A DNA stretch of 64,000 nt from Ralstonia sp. RRA (GCF_037023145.1 NZ_CP146092.1:496001-560000), one strand, 5' to 3'; shown: positions 55,079-64,000, counted from the stretch's first letter. Notes: a model not told the origin generated them from the letters alone. Numbers and translations are program-made.

Positions 55079-55570
55079 TTATCGACGCTTGGCTACCAGG
55101 CTGAGTTCACCATTGCGTTCAAGTATGACCGCTTCAACGCCGTGCAAGTCCCATTGCCCCAGTTTCTGCCGCGCGCTCTCCTGGATGTCTCCATAGGTGA
55201 CAAGCGCGGCTGACATCTGTGCGTGGTCATAACGGCCGTCCCGGTAAATCTCGCGCTCATGCCCGGCGATGAAACGCTCCAAGGCACGCGAACGCACACA
55301 CGCCCAACCGAGTAGCCGGTGAAGTACCACTAACGCCAGAGAGGCGGACAGCGCGGTCATAAACGGCGAGGCACCGACGATCGCGCGACTGAGCGTGGCG
55401 CCAAGCAGGATGGCGACCACGTAATCAAACGGAGAGCGCTGCCCGAATGAACGTCGCCCCGACAAGCGAACCAGCAGCAGGCCCAGCAAAAACACCACGA
55501 CAGCACGCATCACCGCTTGCAGCGGATTGAGGTCCTTACCCTCCCCAAACAGGAAAAACAGGGTGTCCAT
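55079..55570 (-). CDS. DUF421/YetF-family membrane protein
   Basis: 163 residues. Three membrane segments in the first 90 residues (AVMRAVVVFLLGLLLVRLSGRRSFGQRSPFDYVVAILLGATLSRAIVG) with the conserved GRRSFGQ...FDYVVAILLG stretch, then the cytoplasmic YetF-like domain ending in LGQWDLHGVEAVILERNGELSLVAKRR. Convergent with the TPP enzyme gene. Role unknown; common in stress gene clusters. Confidence 0.9.
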   Translation of the reverse strand: MDTLFFLFGEGKDLNPLQAVMRAVVVFLLGLLLVRLSGRRSFGQRSPFDYVVAILLGATLSRAIVGASPFMTALSASLALVVLHRLLGWACVRSRALERFIAGHEREIYRDGRYDHAQMSAALVTYGDIQESARQKLGQWDLHGVEAVILERNGELSLVAKRR

Positions 55571-55691
55571 GCCGCCTCCAGCGCTCTAGTGATGTTTCTC
55601 CTGGCGGGCAGCAAGCGACATGCCCTGCAACGACGCCCTGTGGCACGCACTCTGCTTCCCGTATCGCAACTGCTCTCGCCAGGAGGTCGCA

Positions 55692-56540
55692 ATGTCTGCA
55701 CAACCACGCCAGCATCAGGACCGCCAACCGGGTCATGAGGCCGCCATGCAACCGCGCCCGGAGGCCGAAATGCGCGGCTACACCGGCAGCGGAAAACTGC
55801 AAGGGAAGGTCTGCATCGTCACAGGCGGCGACAGCGGCATCGGGCGCGCCGTGGCAATTGGCTTTGCCAAGGAAGGTGCGGATGTGCTGATCGCCTATCT
55901 GGATGAGCACGAAGATGCCGTTGAGACCTGCCGACTGATAGAGGCCGCAGGGCGGCGATGCGTTGCAATGGCCGGCGACCTGGGCGATGCCGCGCACGGT
56001 CAGCGTGTCGTGGAACGCGCAATCGCTGAGTTTGGCAAGCTCGACGTCGTGGTGAGCAACGCTGCCGAACAGCATCCCAAGGACAGCCTGGCAGATATCG
56101 ACGCCGAGCAGCTCGAACATACGTTCCGGACGAACGTCTTTGCGATGTTCCATGTGCTGCGTGCCGCGCTGCCACACCTTAAGGAGGGGGCGCGCATCAT
56201 TACCACCACATCGGTGACAGCCTACCGGGGTAGCGGGCATCTCGTGGACTACGCCGCCACCAAGGGGGCAATCCTGGCGTTCACACGCTCACTGGCCCAG
56301 CAGTTGGCGGAGCGCGGCATCTTGGTCAACGCAGTTGCCCCCGGGCCGATCTGGACACCGCTCATTCCCTCGACGTTCGATGCCGGACACGTTGCCTCGT
56401 TTGGGTCCAAGCAGCCACTGGGGCGTGCCGGGCAACCCGATGAGGTTGCTCCTTGCTACATCTTTCTGGCATCGTCAGACGCCAGTTATATGACAGGACA
56501 GACGCTGCACCCCAACGGCGGAGAAATCGTCAATGGCTGA
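55692..56540 (+). CDS. short-chain dehydrogenase/reductase, YhdF/YhxD-like
   Basis: 282 residues from ATG 55692 (AGGAGG upstream). A long hydrophilic N-terminus (HQDRQPGHEAAMQPRPEAEMRGYTGSGKLQGK) precedes a classical SDR fold: NAD(P) motif TGGDSGIGRAVAIGFAKEGA, SNAAEQ, catalytic Ser in ITTTSVTAYRG and Y-x-x-x-K as YAATKGA. This N-terminal extension is typical of the YhdF group of general-stress oxidoreductases. Divergent from the DUF421 gene; 3' end overlaps the convergent PSD-like gene by 55 bp. Confidence 0.92.
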   Translation: MSAQPRQHQDRQPGHEAAMQPRPEAEMRGYTGSGKLQGKVCIVTGGDSGIGRAVAIGFAKEGADVLIAYLDEHEDAVETCRLIEAAGRRCVAMAGDLGDAAHGQRVVERAIAEFGKLDVVVSNAAEQHPKDSLADIDAEQLEHTFRTNVFAMFHVLRAALPHLKEGARIITTTSVTAYRGSGHLVDYAATKGAILAFTRSLAQQLAERGILVNAVAPGPIWTPLIPSTFDAGHVASFGSKQPLGRAGQPDEVAPCYIFLASSDASYMTGQTLHPNGGEIVNG

Positions 56541-57808
56541 GTCCCGCTGTGGGATAGGGCTGCTGTCGCCAGCCTTGTGTTGATGGCAAGCGGTGGACTG
56601 TCGTCGGCAAATGGTGGAGACACCGCAAAGCCGCGAATCGCTCCTGGCTGGAAAACCAGACAGTACGTAGATCCACCGTACTGAAAGTATCCAAGCTCTT
56701 CACCTTTCTGGACATGCTGCCCAAGCGCGATGTCTATCACGCAAGACGACACCTCTGCCATGCCCACGAACACACAGGCCACTTGGCCAAGCGCTGGCTC
56801 ATCGCTGTCGATCACGACAATGGCCCTCGTGGCCATGGCCGTGCTATAGCCCTGAGAGTCGTTGAGCCCTTCCGGGTCGATGCCCTCGGACTCGACACAA
56901 GAGTAGTAGGTACCGTCGACTCGATAGGCCTCGACCACCGTACCACTCACGGGGGCATGCCAGCGGTGGTAGTTGAACGCGCTCAGGAATGCCTGATAGA
57001 TCGTGCCCCGCCTGAATCGTCCGGCTAGGTGAGCGTGCCCGGCGCCGAAGATATCCCGCAGTGAATACGGCTGAGACTTGATCCAGAACGTATCCTCTTC
57101 CTGCACGTCGTGAGCGAGTTGATACGGCGATGCCTCGCAGGCGTTGAGGATGCAACCTGGGTCTTCAGCATCTTCAACCGGGCGGGCTCCAGCCCGCAGG
57201 CGCCGCGTAAAGAAGTCGTTCCACGAAGCGAAGCCCCAGTGTGGCTGGGTGGGGTGATGGATGAATGCATCCATGCGGAGCCTGTCCAATGCCTCTGGGC
57301 AGAACCAGCCATGGGGTGGCTCGGTGTTGAGATGGGCGCATGAGTGCGGACCACTCAGGAAGGCTCCCCACGCCTCCAGTACGTGCTTGAGCGCTGTATT
57401 GAACTGCGGGTGCCGAAACAGAGCAAATCCAGAGGGCATACACATCGGCCAGTCGAGCAGGGCATTCAATGGGCACACCACCAGGCTAGTCTTGTCGAAG
57501 CGCGGTGCACTGGTCGTGACGTACGCGATTGCTTGCATCAACTGTTCGATGGATGCGTACCCCAGTTCATAACCGACCTCCCGTGCCTCACCAATGGCGC
57601 GGGTCAGGTGCATGCGCAACACGGGCTCTGTGTCTACCAGATGCGCCAGTGCATGTGCTGCACTCGAACCCTGCTTCGGTACGATGCCCGCGCGTGAGCG
57701 CTCCACCATTTCACGTCGAAAGCTCACCAGTTTCGCTTCCTCTTCCGGGAGCCAATGACCGAGCCGATGTCGATTCTCCAGTGGAGCGTGCAGTTTCCGC
57801 TTGGTCAC
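56486..57808 (-). CDS. phosphatidylserine-decarboxylase-family protein
   Basis: 440 residues from GTG 57808, GGGAG upstream; the much longer open frame upstream has no family resemblance. An N-terminal PSDC-associated domain (GHWLPEEEAKLVSFRREMVERS, LVVCPLNALLDWPMCMPSGFALF) precedes the decarboxylase domain: WNDFFTRRLRAGARPV, AFNYHRWHAPVSGTVV and the self-cleavage site in GYFQYGGSTYCLVF, where Gly-Ser would form the pyruvoyl group. Relatives in this subgroup are not the housekeeping Psd and may act on other substrates. Overlaps the SDR gene tail to tail. Confidence 0.85.
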   Translation of the reverse strand: MTKRKLHAPLENRHRLGHWLPEEEAKLVSFRREMVERSRAGIVPKQGSSAAHALAHLVDTEPVLRMHLTRAIGEAREVGYELGYASIEQLMQAIAYVTTSAPRFDKTSLVVCPLNALLDWPMCMPSGFALFRHPQFNTALKHVLEAWGAFLSGPHSCAHLNTEPPHGWFCPEALDRLRMDAFIHHPTQPHWGFASWNDFFTRRLRAGARPVEDAEDPGCILNACEASPYQLAHDVQEEDTFWIKSQPYSLRDIFGAGHAHLAGRFRRGTIYQAFLSAFNYHRWHAPVSGTVVEAYRVDGTYYSCVESEGIDPEGLNDSQGYSTAMATRAIVVIDSDEPALGQVACVFVGMAEVSSCVIDIALGQHVQKGEELGYFQYGGSTYCLVFQPGAIRGFAVSPPFADDSPPLAINTRLATAALSHSGTQPLTISPPLGCSVCPVI

Positions 57809-58061
57809 GTCCGTTTTCTCCCAATGCTGTAAGTCTCTTTGCAATAGCTCAGCGTGATGCGCTCGGCGGTACCGGCGGCTGAGTGCTTCCGCCGACGACG
57901 GGCTACGAGCGCTGAGCAAGAGAAGTACCCGTGCATGTGCGATCACCCGATCGGCACGAGATATGCGTGGTGTGCGGCACAGACCATGGCGACAAGCGGT
58001 ATCCCGTTGAGACACGCATGCACCGCTTGGCACAAGCCGCTTGAATATGAAGGAGACAGGA

Positions 58062-58316
58062 ATGTTGATCACCGTGAATGCCAGAGATGGCAGGGTAGAA
58101 GTCCGCATGGCCCAGCGGGCCGACCATCGGTGGGAGAGCGAATACCGCTATCTGCCGACCAGTGGAGCGAACACTGATTGGGCAAAAGTGGTGACACCTG
58201 AGGGTTTCGTCTCGATCGGAATGGCGCTCACCGCTGCCGTACTGGTCGGACGGCAATACGCTGACGCAGAGGCATCTGTACGGAAGTCGTCACAGTGGCA
58301 GAGCAAGTTGCCTTGA
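58062..58316 (+). CDS. small conserved-type hypothetical protein
   Basis: 84 residues from ATG 58062 (MLITVNARDGRVEVRMAQRA), with AAGGAG seven bases upstream. The product looks like a small beta-rich domain followed by a helix (GFVSIGMALTAAVLVGRQYADA). No signal peptide or recognised family. Position at the end of the stress cluster suggests a related role but nothing more can be said. Confidence 0.6.
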   Translation: MLITVNARDGRVEVRMAQRADHRWESEYRYLPTSGANTDWAKVVTPEGFVSIGMALTAAVLVGRQYADAEASVRKSSQWQSKLP

Positions 58317-58526
58317 CTGAGCCTTGTCGAGCGGCGGCTCCTGATTTACGTTGAGCACAAAACAATCGCGTTCGACGCCATCGCGGATGATCAGCTTTTA
58401 CCGATCGAAATTCGGTCACTGCTTGTGGCCGACGGCCGCCGCGGATCCGTCCAAACGGCAGTGATGGGCACGGACGTGCCGCCGTCATTTAAAATCGCCC
58501 ACTTTGCCCGTACTCCCCTCCCTCCC

Positions 58527-59450
58527 ATGTGGTTCAAGAATCTCCAGCTTCATCGTCTTCCGGCACCTTGGGCCGTTACCCCTGATCAGCTTGAACAATG
58601 GTTGGCGCCCCATGCGTTCCAACCGGGCAACAGCGTTGAGAAGCAGAGCTTCGGATGGGCATCGCCCCGCGATGACGGCGCGCTCGTGTACTCGATCAAC
58701 CGGCAGATGCTGCTGATGTTTCGCGCTGAGAAGAAGTTGCTTCCGGCATCGGTCGTCAATCAGGTGACCAAAGCCCGCGCGCTTGAAATGGAAGAGCAGC
58801 AGGGCTTCAAGCCCGGGCGCAAGCAACTGCGCGAACTCAAGGAGCAGGTGACCGACGAACTGCTGCCGCGTGCGTTCAGCATTCGCCGCGATACCCGTGT
58901 GTGGATCGACCCGGTCAACGGCTGGCTCGTCATCGATGCCGCTTCGCAGACGGTTGCCGACGAGGTTCGTAGTCTGCTGGTGAAATCGATCGACCAGTTG
59001 CCGCTCGCCAACGTGCACGTGGCGCATTCACCGGTTGCTGCGATGACGGAGTGGTTGCTGTCCGGCGAGGCCCCGGGCGGATTCACCGTAGACCAGGACG
59101 CCGAGTTGCGCTCAACCGGTGAAGGCGGCGCCACGGTGCGATACGTCGGCCACGCGCTGGAGGCCGACGACATGCGGCGGCATATCGAGGCTGGCAAACA
59201 ATGCATGCGCCTCGCCATGACCTGGGATGACCGGGTCTCCTTCCTGCTGACGCCGTCGCTCACGATCAAGCGCGTCACGCCGCTCGACGTGATCAAGGAG
59301 GCGGCGGACCCCACGGCGCAAAACGACGACGAACGCTTCGACTCGGACGCAGCGCTGATGACGGGTGAACTGGCGCGGATGCTGACAGATCTCGTCGATA
59401 TTCTGGGCGGCGATCCGCAAGATGCGGTGCGTCAGCGCGAGGCCGCCTGA
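58527..59450 (+). CDS. rdgC: recombination-associated protein RdgC
   Basis: 307 residues from ATG 58527. The start [15 protein letters not shown], the block [44 protein letters not shown] and [33 protein letters not shown] are diagnostic for RdgC, a ring-shaped DNA-binding protein that modulates RecA and is linked to replication fork processing. Cytoplasmic, monocistronic, followed by a terminator. Confidence 0.95.
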   Translation: MWFKNLQLHRLPAPWAVTPDQLEQWLAPHAFQPGNSVEKQSFGWASPRDDGALVYSINRQMLLMFRAEKKLLPASVVNQVTKARALEMEEQQGFKPGRKQLRELKEQVTDELLPRAFSIRRDTRVWIDPVNGWLVIDAASQTVADEVRSLLVKSIDQLPLANVHVAHSPVAAMTEWLLSGEAPGGFTVDQDAELRSTGEGGATVRYVGHALEADDMRRHIEAGKQCMRLAMTWDDRVSFLLTPSLTIKRVTPLDVIKEAADPTAQNDDERFDSDAALMTGELARMLTDLVDILGGDPQDAVRQREAA

Positions 59451-59507
59451 AACACATCGGCTTTCGGTGTTCAGGCCGGCGCACTGGCGCATCTGCAATA
59501 AAGACAG

Positions 59508-59542
59508 GGGCTGGCGCCATGCGGTGCCGGCCCTTCTGTTTT
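59508..59542 (+). terminator. terminator of rdgC
   Basis: GGGGCTGGCGCC against GGTGCCGGCCC with a pyrimidine/T-rich tail, similar in sequence to the mctP terminator. Confidence 0.75.
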
Positions 59543-59552
59543 GGGGGGAATG

Positions 59553-60122
59553 CTACGGGTGGAGCTTTTCGCCATTGTTCAGCATGTCAATGAACTGAGC
59601 GATTTTCCTTGCACGCGTTTCGGCCTTCTTCACGTTCTGGATTCTGAACAGAATGGCGAACCGGTTCTGGCTGTTCAGGGTGGCGAAGAAATGCTTTGCC
59701 TTCGGGTTGGCGTCGAGCGCCTGCTGCAGGTCATCGGGCACGGTCGACGTACTCGCAGATGAATAGGCAGCCTCCCAACGCCCGTCGCGCTTGGCCTGAT
59801 CGATTGCACGAAGCCCCGTGGGCTGCATCCTGCCGGCGGAGATCAATGCCTCAGCTTTTGCCTTGTTGATCTTGGACCAGATGCTTTTGGCGGTGCGAGG
59901 CGTAAATCGCTGTAGCCAGTAGTGCTCGCTTTCTGCCTGTTTTTGCCCATCAATCCACCCGTAGCAAAGCGCGCTCTCAAGTGCCTGTGCATACGATACG
60001 GTGGATTGGTCGGCAGATCGCTTGGCAATGCGGAGCCAGACACCGGGCACCGCGTCTGCGTTGGCTTCGAGCCAGGCTTCCCAGGCTTCCTGATTGCTGA
60101 ACGTGAGTTTTGGGCTGTGCAT
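59553..60122 (-). CDS. YdeI/OmpD-associated family protein
   Basis: 189 residues. Signatures: WLEANADAVPGVWLRIAKR, SYAQALESALCYGWIDGQKQ, RFTPRTAKSIWSKINKAKAEALI, and the C-terminal helix with AKHFFATLNSQNRFAILFRIQNVKKAETRARKI. Cytoplasmic; function poorly known. Convergent with rdgC. Confidence 0.9.
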   Translation of the reverse strand: MHSPKLTFSNQEAWEAWLEANADAVPGVWLRIAKRSADQSTVSYAQALESALCYGWIDGQKQAESEHYWLQRFTPRTAKSIWSKINKAKAEALISAGRMQPTGLRAIDQAKRDGRWEAAYSSASTSTVPDDLQQALDANPKAKHFFATLNSQNRFAILFRIQNVKKAETRARKIAQFIDMLNNGEKLHP

Positions 60123-60219
60123 CTCACTAGGCCAACGTGTTTGGTCAGCGGCTGCGCTGAGAGTCCGCTGGAGTGGGTGTTAGGGCGAGATTCCTGGCAA
60201 TGACCTTGGGCCTGATGCT

Positions 60220-60612
60220 TTACTCGTCTTTCCCGGACAGATCTTGTCCCACCACCATGCGGTGCCCGTCCGGCGTTGCCACAACAAACTCCCGCATGCC
60301 ATGCGCTTTGTCGGCCGGGGCCTGAAGAATGATTGCGCCGTTGCTGACAAACTCGTTGTGAAGCGCATCCGCATCGTCCACTTCGAGATAGCCGAAATAG
60401 CTATGGTCGCCGGTTGCGGAAGGTGGAAGTGCGTCAGGGCAGTGCCCCATCATGATGCGTACGCCATCTCGTGCCGCGAGTTGCCAATCTGAACCTTCAG
60501 GCCACGCAAGCTGAAACCCAAGAGCGTCACGAAAATAGTGGGCGCTCCGCTGAAGATCGGGTACTGCAAGCACAAAAGAGAACGTGCGCAGATCTGTTCC
60601 GGATGCAGGCAT
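60220..60612 (-). CDS. VOC-family (glyoxalase/bleomycin-resistance type) protein
   Basis: 130 residues, two beta-alpha-beta-beta-beta units: FSFVLAVPDLQRSAHYFRDALGFQLAWPEGSDW and YFGYLEVDDADALHNEFVSNGA...MREFVVATPDGHRMVVGQ. Metal ligands of the fold are plausible in the first and last strands. Small dioxygenase, isomerase or resistance-type protein; substrate unknown. Confidence 0.88.
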   Translation of the reverse strand: MPASGTDLRTFSFVLAVPDLQRSAHYFRDALGFQLAWPEGSDWQLAARDGVRIMMGHCPDALPPSATGDHSYFGYLEVDDADALHNEFVSNGAIILQAPADKAHGMREFVVATPDGHRMVVGQDLSGKDE

Positions 60613-60848
60613 GTTGGCAACTCCAGAGGCGGCTTGTGTGATTTATTCAGGCATTCCAGGGCTTCCGGCGCCTTGGAAGCGATGTTGTAGTGCTGGGCGA
60701 TGTCTCATCTACGTAGATAGCGCTGAATGTTTCTTGGTGGCAGAAAGTCGCCGCTCGCGTACTGAGCAGTCAGCGATCATTTTCGCGCCAAGCATGGCAC
60801 TCACGTCTCTCCGCACCAGACGTTCGGACGCATCCGAGAAGTCCTCGG

Positions 60849-61664
60849 CTATTTCCTACCGCACGCATCGATTGCGTCCAAGAGGCAACCATACCAATGT
60901 GAGCGAATGTTGTTTTCGTTGGCTACTGAGTCCTTTATCGCATTGAGGCGCTCCAACAGATGCGGACTTCCAATCGCTTCCGAAGCACTCAGTTCATACA
61001 CACGGCAGTTCGTGTCCAGCTGTTTCAGTAGAACAGGGATGACTCTTTCATCTTTGCGAATGGCCAAACCGACCAGTGCTTCACCTCTAACATCCTCGTC
61101 CGTGTCTTGGAGGTTGTCCCATAGCAGATCGCGGATCCTTTGACTATCCACCTCGTGCATGGAGCCAATTCCAAACGTGGCCCAGTCACGAACAGCATCT
61201 GAGTCGTCTTTGGCAAGGCGTAACAACGCATCAACTGCGTCAGGCTCGGGATAGCCGCCCAACGCAACTGCAACTTCAAAGCGAACTCTTTGGTTGGGGT
61301 GCGAAGCGAACTTGACGAGCTCTGGCAACGCAAGCGAGTGTGACCGGTGACCAAGCCCAGAGATTGCTGCATAACGTGCGTCAAGACTGATGTCATGCAA
61401 TCCCGCCAACAGCATTTCCTGTGTGTCTTCTACAGCGTACTTAACAAATCCAAAGGGAACACCTCTTTGGCGCCGGTAAAGTTGCGACGCCATATACAGG
61501 CCGAGTGCACGTTTTCGACAATTTCGACTGTTTGCCAACCTGCGGGCAAGGGCCAATGCCTCCGGCGATCCGCGCATCTGGAGTTGCGAAATTGCTTGCC
61601 AGCTCTCGTCACTCCCCCAATCTTGAAGTGCCATACCGACGAGGCTTTTTAGGCTAAGTGTCAT
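60849..61664 (-). CDS. HEAT-repeat protein
   Basis: 271 residues from ATG 61664 (MTLSLKSLVGMALQDWGSDESW); an upstream start at 61727 would overlap the LysR gene. Tandem HEAT-like helix pairs are visible: DARYAAISGLGHRSHSLALPELVKFA, QRVRFEVAVALGGYPEPDAVDALLRLA, DAVRDWATFGIG, EDVRGEALVGLAIRKDERVIPVLLKQL. An alpha-solenoid scaffold, probably protein-binding. The gene is less GC-rich than its neighbours, which hints at a different origin. Confidence 0.85.
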   Translation of the reverse strand: MTLSLKSLVGMALQDWGSDESWQAISQLQMRGSPEALALARRLANSRNCRKRALGLYMASQLYRRQRGVPFGFVKYAVEDTQEMLLAGLHDISLDARYAAISGLGHRSHSLALPELVKFASHPNQRVRFEVAVALGGYPEPDAVDALLRLAKDDSDAVRDWATFGIGSMHEVDSQRIRDLLWDNLQDTDEDVRGEALVGLAIRKDERVIPVLLKQLDTNCRVYELSASEAIGSPHLLERLNAIKDSVANENNIRSHWYGCLLDAIDACGRK

Positions 61665-61723
61665 TTGGCTATCGATTTTCAATTTCGCGTGCTGTGGGCG
61701 ATGTCTGTCATCAAGCAACCCGC

Positions 61724-62572
61724 TCAACCCCGCAACTCCGCCAAAATCTGCTCAGCAAGAAAATCGCAGGGCGGCCGTCCGGACCGGGCGCTGCGGGCGA
61801 GCACAACCTCCAGATCATCCAGTGGCGGCAGCCCTTCATTTTGCGATAGCTGGACAAGGTGCGCCGGCACACTGCATCTGGCAAGCGGCGCGATGGCGAG
61901 CCCGGCTTCAACCATGCTGATCAGGCCCAGCAGGCTCGGGCTTTCATAAGACATCCGGTACTTGATGTTCTCCCGCTGCAGCGCGCTGATGGCGTAAGCG
62001 CGTGCGGTACTGCCCTGCGCAAACACGGCAATCGGAAGCGGGCGCTCCTGCCACACCTTTCTTGCGGGTGACCCGGCCCACACCATCGGCTCGTAGCGGA
62101 CGAATTCGCCTGCAATGCCTTTCGTTTTCGTCATGCAGGCTAGGTCCAGCGTGTTGTCCTTGAGCAGTGGGGCGAGCGCACTGCTGGGCAGGCCGATGAC
62201 CCGGATTTCCACACGCGGATGCGCAACCGCAAACTTGCTCAAAACCTGCGGCAGCAATGATGCGGCGTAGTCATCCGGAACACCAATCGTGACGCGGCCC
62301 TTGATCTCCGGGCGGACGACCGACGCCCACGCCTCATCGCGCATCGCGAGCATGCGGCGGCCATAGTCCGACAGCGTTTTGCCTTCTGCGGTAATCGCTA
62401 CGCTGCGGGTGCTCCGCACGAAAAGCGGCTTGCCCAGCGCTTCTTCCAGCGCCTTGATCTGCATGCTCACCGCCGACGGTGATCGATGCACGGATTCCGC
62501 CCCACGCACAAACGATCCCGTCTCGGCAACGGCCACCAGCATCTCCAGTACATCCAGATCGAGCTTCTTCAT
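61724..62572 (-). CDS. LysR-family transcriptional regulator
   Basis: 282 residues. Helix-turn-helix LDVLEMLVAVAETGSFVRGAESVHRSPSAVSMQIKALEEALGKPLFVRSTRSVAIT, effector domain GRVTIGVPDDYAASLLPQVLSKFAVAHPRVEIRV. Divergent from a LysE-type exporter gene, the classical LysR-exporter arrangement in which the regulator senses the exported amino acid. Confidence 0.93.
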   Translation of the reverse strand: MKKLDLDVLEMLVAVAETGSFVRGAESVHRSPSAVSMQIKALEEALGKPLFVRSTRSVAITAEGKTLSDYGRRMLAMRDEAWASVVRPEIKGRVTIGVPDDYAASLLPQVLSKFAVAHPRVEIRVIGLPSSALAPLLKDNTLDLACMTKTKGIAGEFVRYEPMVWAGSPARKVWQERPLPIAVFAQGSTARAYAISALQRENIKYRMSYESPSLLGLISMVEAGLAIAPLARCSVPAHLVQLSQNEGLPPLDDLEVVLARSARSGRPPCDFLAEQILAELRG

Positions 62573-62675
62573 GTTCGTCAGAAAACCTGAGGAATCGGTT
62601 CAGTTTAATTCGTTTTACTCGAGAAAACGCGAATCCGATACTACGGCCAACGAGCACTTGAAGGAGCCCACAAAC

Positions 62676-63323
62676 ATGCAGGGTGCGGGGTCAATTTACG
62701 GATTCCTGGCAGTCGGTGGCATGCTTGCCGTGACACCAGGCCCGAACATGGTCTACGTGATGTCGCGCTCGATCGCGCAAGGGCGCACGGCGGGATTGAT
62801 CTCGCTGGCGGGCGTCATGCTCGGCTACCTCTTCTACATGTTCGGGGCGGCGTTCGGTATCACGGCGTTCTTCCTGAGCGTGCCCTATGCCGGCAGCGTT
62901 CTGGGAGCGGTGGGCGCGGCCTATCTGTTCTACCTGGCGTGGCAGGCAGTGCGGCCGGGTGGCCGGTCTCCTCTGGAGGTTCGCGATCTGCCTCGTGAAC
63001 AGCCGCGCAGGCTGCTGGTGATGGGTGCAACCACAAGCCTGTTGAATCCCAAGCTCGCGATGATCTTTCTGTCGCTCCTGCCGCAGTTCATCGACTATCA
63101 GCACGGTAGCGTTCTCAAGCAATCGCTCGCGCTTGGCGCGTCATTGATCGTCGCATTCGCTACCGTCAATGGCTTGGTGGCAATCTGCTCCGGCAGCATG
63201 GCGACGCTGCTATCGCGTCGACCTGGGCTCCTGCTAGCGCAACGCTGGGCGATGGGCACTGTGCTGGGTGTGCTGGGGGCACATATGTGCGTCGATGCGT
63301 TGAAGCTGGCGGGCGTGTATTGA
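62676..63323 (+). CDS. LysE/RhtB-family exporter
   Basis: 215 residues from ATG 62676 (AAGGAG upstream), with about six membrane segments. The N-terminal motif FLAVGGMLAVTPGPNMVYVMSRSIAQGRTAGLISLAGVMLGY is the LysE/RhtB signature, and NPKLAMIFLSLLPQF is the conserved internal motif. Exports amino acids such as threonine, homoserine or their analogues. Controlled presumably by the divergent LysR gene. Confidence 0.93.
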   Translation: MQGAGSIYGFLAVGGMLAVTPGPNMVYVMSRSIAQGRTAGLISLAGVMLGYLFYMFGAAFGITAFFLSVPYAGSVLGAVGAAYLFYLAWQAVRPGGRSPLEVRDLPREQPRRLLVMGATTSLLNPKLAMIFLSLLPQFIDYQHGSVLKQSLALGASLIVAFATVNGLVAICSGSMATLLSRRPGLLLAQRWAMGTVLGVLGAHMCVDALKLAGVY

Positions 63324-63374
63324 GTGACGTACAGCCGCTGGCGGAGCGCGGCTGGAGGCCAAAGCGGGCTTCCG

Positions 63375-64000
63375 TCAGCCGTCCGATGGCTTGCCCGTGA
63401 ACACCGCCAACTGCGCCGCAAAAGCCCGCTGGTAACCAGGCCGCGCTTCACCACGGGCGACATAGGCCGCCAGCGTCGGAAACGCATCCAGCAGGCCCGA
63501 CGGCCGCAGCCTGAGCAGCACCGACACCATCAGCAGATCGCCCGCGCTGAACGCACCATCGAGCCAATCTGCATCGCCCAGGCGGGCAGAAAGCTGGTCT
63601 AGCCGATGGCGGATGCGATCCATGATCAACGGCAGGCGCTCCTTGGTCCAGGGCTTGTCGCCCTCTTGAAACTTGGCGGTGGAGAGTTCGAGGATCGGCG
63701 GCTCCACGGTGTTCAGCGCCGCAAACATCCATGCGATTGCCCGTGCTCGCGCATTGCCATCGTCCGGTAAAAGACCCGCATGGCGCTCGGCAATATGGAG
63801 AATGATCGCGCCTGTCTCGAACAAGACGAGATCGCCTTCCTCATAGGTGGGAATCTGGCCGAAGGGCTGCAGGCCCAGATGTGCGGGCGCCTTCATCGCA
63901 TGGAACGAGACGAGGCGAACTTCGTAGGGTTGGCCCACTTCTTCGAGCGCCCAGCGAACGCGCGTGTCACGCGCCAGTCCCTTGCCGCCATCGGGCGACC
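63375..64000 (-). CDS. glutathione S-transferase, 5' end cut by window edge
   Basis: The frame is open to the right edge (SPDGGKGLARDTRVRWALEE..., about 208 codons visible), so the first residues lie outside the window. Thioredoxin-like part with FGQIPTYEEGDLVLFETGAIILHIAE and a helical C-terminal domain with WLDGAFSAGDLLMVSVLLRL, including the conserved Asp of the N-capping box. Cytoplasmic; substrate unknown. Confidence 0.9.
   Translation of the reverse strand, partial: SPDGGKGLARDTRVRWALEEVGQPYEVRLVSFHAMKAPAHLGLQPFGQIPTYEEGDLVLFETGAIILHIAERHAGLLPDDGNARARAIAWMFAALNTVEPPILELSTAKFQEGDKPWTKERLPLIMDRIRHRLDQLSARLGDADWLDGAFSAGDLLMVSVLLRLRPSGLLDAFPTLAAYVARGEARPGYQRAFAAQLAVFTGKPSDG

Overview
The window is GC-rich (roughly 65 percent by eye) and reads as a Ralstonia secondary chromosome (chromid), most likely of the R. 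pickettii group. Three things support this: a class D beta-lactamase recognisable as OXA-22-like, a plasmid-type replication and partition block (RepA-family initiator, ParA, ParB, a KfrA-like coiled-coil protein), and an otherwise ordinary betaproteobacterial metabolic gene set. Species is inference; no rRNA or housekeeping marker lies in the window.

Layout. 1-4.7 kb: an edge-truncated GT4 glycosyltransferase, a small hydrophilic protein, a three-PAS hybrid sensor kinase and a DUF4397 lipoprotein, all on the minus strand. 4.9-14 kb: the replication/partition region, with a degenerate tyrosine recombinase, a purine permease, an origin-like stretch at about 8.08-9.28 kb, the initiator, cspA, parAB and the KfrA-like gene. 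14-20 kb: galU, then an MFS dicarboxylate-type permease with its DctB/DctD sigma-54 two-component system. 20-24 kb: a YhfC-like membrane protein, a small secreted protein and a Cache-PAS-GGDEF diguanylate cyclase. 24.6-29.2 kb: a complete livKHMGF branched-chain amino-acid ABC operon. 29-44.7 kb: short metabolic units, each often beside a LysR or ArsR regulator, plus a CLC channel, tRNA-Leu(CAG), the OXA beta-lactamase and a drug-efflux MFS. 45.4-48.5 kb: an autotransporter. 49-50.7 kb: DUF3311/MctP monocarboxylate uptake. 50.9-58.3 kb: a cluster of stress-type genes (DUF3175, DUF3008, DUF1328, PRC-barrel, hemerythrin, TPP enzyme, DUF421, SDR, PSD-like). 58.5-64 kb: rdgC and small housekeeping or accessory genes, ending in a truncated GST.

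The most unusual structure is a 17-bp non-palindromic repeat (GCGTACCCRTTTCTGCG and its reverse complement). I count about 38 copies between 6.2 and 33.3 kb and none in the remaining sequence. Five copies form a tandem 22-bp-period array beside two DnaA boxes, upstream of the initiator gene, so these look like replication iterons. Most copies around the origin point away from one axis near 8398, two pairs form perfect or near-perfect head-to-head inverted repeats with an identical 8-bp gap, and many intervals are near-multiples of 11 bp. About 14 further copies are scattered up to 24 kb to the right, several inside reading frames (KfrA-like, galU, dctB, the diguanylate cyclase, a LysR gene) and one overlapping the stop codon of the CLC gene. 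A second signal, the palindrome CTTTCAGCGCTGAAAG, occurs just before parA, inside parB and after the KfrA-like gene, and is the natural candidate for parS.
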